Shown here: one piece after another, positions 32,797 through 35,818 of the stretch
How positions within the stretch are numbered: position 1 is the stretch's first letter
Layout: every line of letters begins with the position of its first letter
From: Isosphaeraceae bacterium
GTDB lineage: Bacteria; Planctomycetota; Planctomycetia; Isosphaerales; Isosphaeraceae
NCBI GenBank assembly: GCA_021324445.1
Contig: JAJPJC010000288.1
Coordinates: forward strand, 1-35,818
Reading direction: 5' to 3'
DNA length: 35,818 nucleotides
Translations under genes and position numbers: made by a program
Notes under the pieces: generated by a model
Told to the model about the DNA's origin: nothing
The model's database searches: none
What the model saw: only the letters and a program-made list of their open reading frames with translations

Positions 32797-34815
32797 TCAG
32801 TGATTCTCAGGGGCCTGGCCCACAACCAGCACGCTGTCGTTGAAGTAACCAGTCTGGCGCCAGTTGGCCGGATCATGGCGGTACTTGTTGCCGTTATGAA
32901 CATACTTGTACCAATAGCGGCCCGCGGGTAAGACCACGGTCGTCGTGAAGAATCCCCGGTCGTCGGGACCGTCGAGCTGCTGAACCGGCGAGTAATCCTT
33001 GTTGAAGCCGGCGGCGAGGTGGACGGTCGTGGTGCCTTCGGGGGGACGATGGCGGAACGTCACGTCGAACTTGCCGTCGGCCCGCGCGGTCACCCGGGGC
33101 GGGCCGGCGCTCAGATCCTGGTAGTCCAGCGCCACGTCCATGTAGCCGATGAGCATCTCGTCGTTGGTCTGCTCGCCGAAGGTGACCGTCCGGGTCGGGT
33201 CGGGGTTGTTCGGGTTCTCGGCCGAGTTGTCGAAGTGGCCAGTGCATCGCATGATCGTCCCTTCGGGCATCGGCTTGGGCTCGGCGAGGATATACGCATT
33301 CTGCCAGTCGAACTCGTAGCGGGGCACGTCCAGCAGAACCTCGCGCCGCCCGTCGGGATAGGTCGCTTCGAACCGGAACGACTTCCCGCGCAGGTGCATG
33401 TGCGGCAACAGGGCATAGAGGATGTAATCCTGGTTGAACCGGTGCTGGGCCACGGCCTGGTAATCGGCGGCCCGGGGTGGGATGCGCAACTTGTAGTTGA
33501 TGGCCGCGACCGACGTCATCCGCTTCGTGATCGTCGCCGGATCGGCGAAGCTGAGGCCGATCATGCTGCGATCGGTCTGGGTCGTGCCGCGCGGCGTGTA
33601 ATGGGCCTGGATGAGCAGCCGCGCGCCGGCCGGCAGGACCTTGGCCGTCCCGGCCGGCAGCTCGCGCGGCGGCATCCCTGGAGAGTAAGCCGCCAGGAAA
33701 TCGGCATCGACCGGATTGATCCCGCGCGTGCCGGGGGGCAGCACGAAGACGACCAGGTGATGGAGGACTGCCGGATTGCCCGGGCGGACTTGCGAGGCCC
33801 GGACCCAGACGTCGTGGTCGAGCCCGGGATCGATCGTGAAGTACTGGTAGGGGAGAACACCCCGCGCGGGCACGTCGACGGGCCTGGGCAGCTCGATGAC
33901 GAGATCGGGCTTCGGGATGCGCCAGCCGGCAGCGGGCTCGGGCCGCTCGGAGGCCGCGGACGTGTCGCCCGCCGGCGCGCCGTCGGCGACCCAGGCAGCG
34001 ATCTGGCGCTTCTCCTCGTCGTTCAGGCGGGCCTCGTTGCGGAACTTCCCAGACTCGGGGCTGGCGTGCCAGGGGGGCATGCGGCCGTCGCGGACGACCT
34101 CGCCGATCGTCTCGGCCCAGCCGGCTGCCTGGTGGTACGTGGTCAGGGCGAACGGAGCGATCTCACCAGCGCGGTGGCACGTGACGCAACGATCGCGGAG
34201 GATCCGCGCGATCGACCGCGAATAGGTCACTTCCCCCTTGCCCGGCCGCCGCACCCGGCCGATCCGGCAACCGACCGGCTCGGTCTGCGCGACGCGGACC
34301 GCGCGGCCGTCGAGGAGTTGCTCGAGCGCAAGGGCCAGGTCGCGCCGCGTCGGGGCAGGCCGATGGACTCCGCGCGCGAACTGGTCGTCGACCCGGCCCC
34401 GGTATCGGATCGCTCGATGCGCGTCGAGCACGACGACTTCCGGCGTCCGCTCGACCTTCAGTCGATCGGCCAGCTCGTTGCCGACGTCCTTCAGGAACGG
34501 GAACGGCAGGTCGTTCGCCTGGGCGAACCGGCCCATCGCGCTGGCGCTGTCCTGCCGGTTGGAATCGATCCCGAAGAAGGCCACGCCCTTGGGCTCGAAG
34601 GCGCGGGCCAGCTCGGCGAGTCGCGGCGCGTACTGCTGGGCCAGGGGACACTCGACTCCCAGGAACGCCAGCACGACCACCTTGCGGTCGTCGACATCCT
34701 CCAAGGCGTGCGCGACGCCGCGAAAGTCCTGGAGCCGGAAGGCCACGGGCGGCTCAGCGGGAGTGCCCTGCGCTGCCATGGCCGCGAGGATCACCCAGGT
34801 CGAGAGCATCGGCAT
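32797..34815 (-). CDS. Redoxin / cytochrome c / PHM-type copper monooxygenase-like protein with CBM48
   Basis: Secreted four-domain protein of 672 residues. A signal peptide (1-16) is followed by a redoxin/TlpA-like domain (about 22-165) with a single Cys56 in VECPLAQQ. A class I c-type haem site CVTCH is at 210-214, with Met246 as a candidate axial ligand. The region 305-570 resembles the copper type II, ascorbate-dependent monooxygenase (PHM) family: HH at 352-353, QAHYTP (His405) and PHMHLRGK (His472, His474). The C-terminal ~75 residues (GRYWYKYVHNG) resemble a CBM48/AMPK glycogen-binding domain. The ATG at 34815 begins the signal peptide. Substrate unknown; the layout occurs in planctomycetes. 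Confidence 0.82.
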   Translation of the reverse strand: MPMLSTWVILAAMAAQGTPAEPPVAFRLQDFRGVAHALEDVDDRKVVVLAFLGVECPLAQQYAPRLAELARAFEPKGVAFFGIDSNRQDSASAMGRFAQANDLPFPFLKDVGNELADRLKVERTPEVVVLDAHRAIRYRGRVDDQFARGVHRPAPTRRDLALALEQLLDGRAVRVAQTEPVGCRIGRVRRPGKGEVTYSRSIARILRDRCVTCHRAGEIAPFALTTYHQAAGWAETIGEVVRDGRMPPWHASPESGKFRNEARLNDEEKRQIAAWVADGAPAGDTSAASERPEPAAGWRIPKPDLVIELPRPVDVPARGVLPYQYFTIDPGLDHDVWVRASQVRPGNPAVLHHLVVFVLPPGTRGINPVDADFLAAYSPGMPPRELPAGTAKVLPAGARLLIQAHYTPRGTTQTDRSMIGLSFADPATITKRMTSVAAINYKLRIPPRAADYQAVAQHRFNQDYILYALLPHMHLRGKSFRFEATYPDGRREVLLDVPRYEFDWQNAYILAEPKPMPEGTIMRCTGHFDNSAENPNNPDPTRTVTFGEQTNDEMLIGYMDVALDYQDLSAGPPRVTARADGKFDVTFRHRPPEGTTTVHLAAGFNKDYSPVQQLDGPDDRGFFTTTVVLPAGRYWYKYVHNGNKYRHDPANWRQTGYFNDSVLVVGQAPENH

Positions 34816-35134
34816 GGTCGACCGGCCTTTCGTCGAAGGGGATGGGATGGCTGTTCCCGCCAAGGGATCGGGGTGGCTCGCCCCTCATCATCCTACCGCG
34901 AATGTCGTTGCCGACCAGGGGGCACGCCAAGTTCCGGTTCCTCGACCGTGAGCCGACCCGGCGGGCGCAGTCACTCGCCCACGCCCGTGCCGTACTTCGG
35001 GACTGGACTTCTCGGGTTCATCGGGCTCTGGTGATCCCGGCACGGAAGACGAGGAAGCGGCGTATGGGTGCTTGCCGGCGCACGCCGCCTCGGGGTAGGA
35101 TTCCTCTGTGACCCGCTGGCGCCGGAGGCTCCGC
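34816..35134. other. 319-nt divergent intergenic region
   Basis: Separates the copper-protein gene from hicB. AAAGG lies before the start at 34815. No gene, RNA or repeat is seen; promoters for both sides are expected here but no clear boxes were found. Confidence 0.45.
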
Positions 35135-35326
35135 ATGCAGACCATCAAGTTCGTGCACTGGCAAGACGGAGACGCCTTCCTCGGGTATCTGCTCGACTAC
35201 CCCGACTACTGGACTCAGGGCGACTCCCTGGACGACCTGAAGGACCACTTGGCCGACCTGTACCGCGACCTGACCAGTGGCGAACTGCCGGGTATTCGCA
35301 GGGTCGATGAGCTGGTGATCCCGTGA
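35135..35326 (+). CDS. hicB: HicB-family antitoxin
   Basis: A 63-residue protein matching the N-terminal RNase H-like fold of HicB: KFVHWQDGDAFLGYLLDYPDYWTQGDSLDDLKDHLADLY. HicB neutralises HicA and usually represses the operon. It is short and lacks a C-terminal DNA-binding domain, so repression may need another factor. GGAGG lies 6 nt before the ATG at 35135. Its stop overlaps the GTG of hicA by 4 nt. Confidence 0.8.
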   Translation: MQTIKFVHWQDGDAFLGYLLDYPDYWTQGDSLDDLKDHLADLYRDLTSGELPGIRRVDELVIP

Positions 35327-35538
35327 AGCGGGTCGACTTGGTCCGCACGATCGCAGGCTTGGGGTGCGTCTTGGTCCGGCATGGCGGGCGGCACGACTGG
35401 TATCGCAACCCGATCACCGGTGTGTCCCAGCCGGTCCCTCGGCACCGCGAGATCAAGGACCATCTGGCGCGGCACATCATCACCATGCTCAGGAACCCGC
35501 CCGATGAAACCGCTGGGGGCCAGAGCGACACCGCCTAA
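35323..35538 (+). CDS. hicA: HicA-family mRNA interferase toxin
   Basis: A 71-residue protein of the HicA family, which cleaves mRNA in the ribosome-associated pool. The fold and catalytic His are seen in VRHGGRHDWYRNP and the end PVPRHREIKDHLARHII. The GTG start at 35323 overlaps the hicB stop (GTGA), so the pair is co-translated. Antitoxin-first order is the less usual arrangement, but it is known. Confidence 0.85.
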   Translation: MKRVDLVRTIAGLGCVLVRHGGRHDWYRNPITGVSQPVPRHREIKDHLARHIITMLRNPPDETAGGQSDTA

Positions 35539-35818
35539 TTCATGTTAGACGGAGGAGGCCAGTCGCATGCTGGAGAAGTGCTTCCAGCTCCGAGCCAGCG
35601 AGATCCGCCCACTGGCGCCCGGACGCGGTGGCTGCTTTGCCTCGGACCACATCACCGTCGAAGGTCGTCCCATCGGCTAAGAGTCTGTCCCGGAAGGGTG
35701 GGGAAGTCGAGGTTGTAGGGTGGGTGAAACTACCCCCTCCAACATGCAAAATCGTTATAACCAAACTCTTGATGCCATGTGGCTTGCGCCTCAACCCGCC
35801 CGCGGCCGGCGCTCCCCC
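35539..35818. other. Non-coding tail of the window with repeat fragment
   Basis: No supported gene from the hicA stop to the end. The only recognisable item is the 16-bp fragment of the GTAGG repeat at 35715-35730. The open frame on the minus strand (35540-35794) runs through this repeat and has no start signal. Confidence 0.5.
35715..35730. repeat. Partial copy of the 2-72 repeat arm
   Basis: Identical to the first 16 bases of the left arm at 2-17; the palindrome then breaks off into ACCCCCTCC. Seems to be a decayed or truncated copy. Confidence 0.65.

Noticed and set aside
35540..35794. 84-codon frame on the minus strand at the window end
   Set aside because: It reads through the repeat fragment at 35715-35730 and has no ribosome binding site or family similarity.

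Overview
The window is GC-rich and reads as part of a planctomycete chromosome, probably from the Isosphaeraceae/Gemmataceae side of the phylum. Three lines of evidence support this. Three putative surface proteins carry the Arg-rich N-terminus ending in an LExR...S motif that is typical of planctomycete extracellular proteins. An ECF-type sigma factor is paired with a Ser/Thr kinase that has an N-terminal HxxxCxxC finger. A redoxin / cytochrome c / PHM-type copper protein is present. Dispersed palindromic repeats of the kind common in these genomes also occur. The assignment is inference from gene content; no database was consulted.

Layout. 1-4.9 kb: a dltA-dltB-dltC operon with no dltD, convergent with a Wzm/Wzt-type ABC exporter pair. 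5-6.9 kb: a TPP enzyme of the acetolactate synthase family that carries a twin-arginine signal. 7.4-10.6 kb: the sigma factor and kinase operon. 10.9-13.7 kb: two extracellular proteins, one apparently truncated in its NHL repeats, the other with a DUF642-like domain, a Pro/Thr linker and an Ig-like domain. 13.7-16 kb: a TIM-barrel sugar isomerase, a FabZ-like dehydratase and trmB.

16-30.5 kb is a surface-polysaccharide region. It holds rfbB, a 1081-residue glycosyltransferase with two GT2 modules and one GT4 module, a polytopic membrane protein, a methyltransferase, a parallel beta-helix surface protein, a decayed nucleotide-sugar dehydrogenase, an NAD-dependent epimerase coupled to a GT2 glycosyltransferase, an RmlC-like epimerase with an altered active-site segment, and a frameshifted sulfotransferase-like gene with a long heptad coiled coil. 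Two broken genes in this cluster suggest that the glycan pathway is changing.

30.6-35.8 kb holds small stress-type proteins (DUF1328 and a 53-residue helical protein), a secreted or anchored hypothetical, a Cys-rich hypothetical, the redoxin-cytochrome-PHM-CBM48 protein and a hicB-hicA toxin-antitoxin pair.

Possible common theme: the dlt genes, ABC exporter, rfbB/rfbC, glycosyltransferases, epimerase and sulfotransferase would together build, decorate and export a cell-surface polymer. The least expected items are the D-alanylation operon without DltD in a lineage not known for teichoic acids, the Tat-exported ALS-like enzyme, and several families of short nested palindromes, two of which share GTAGG/CCTAC ends and two a GGGTGAAACCC core.
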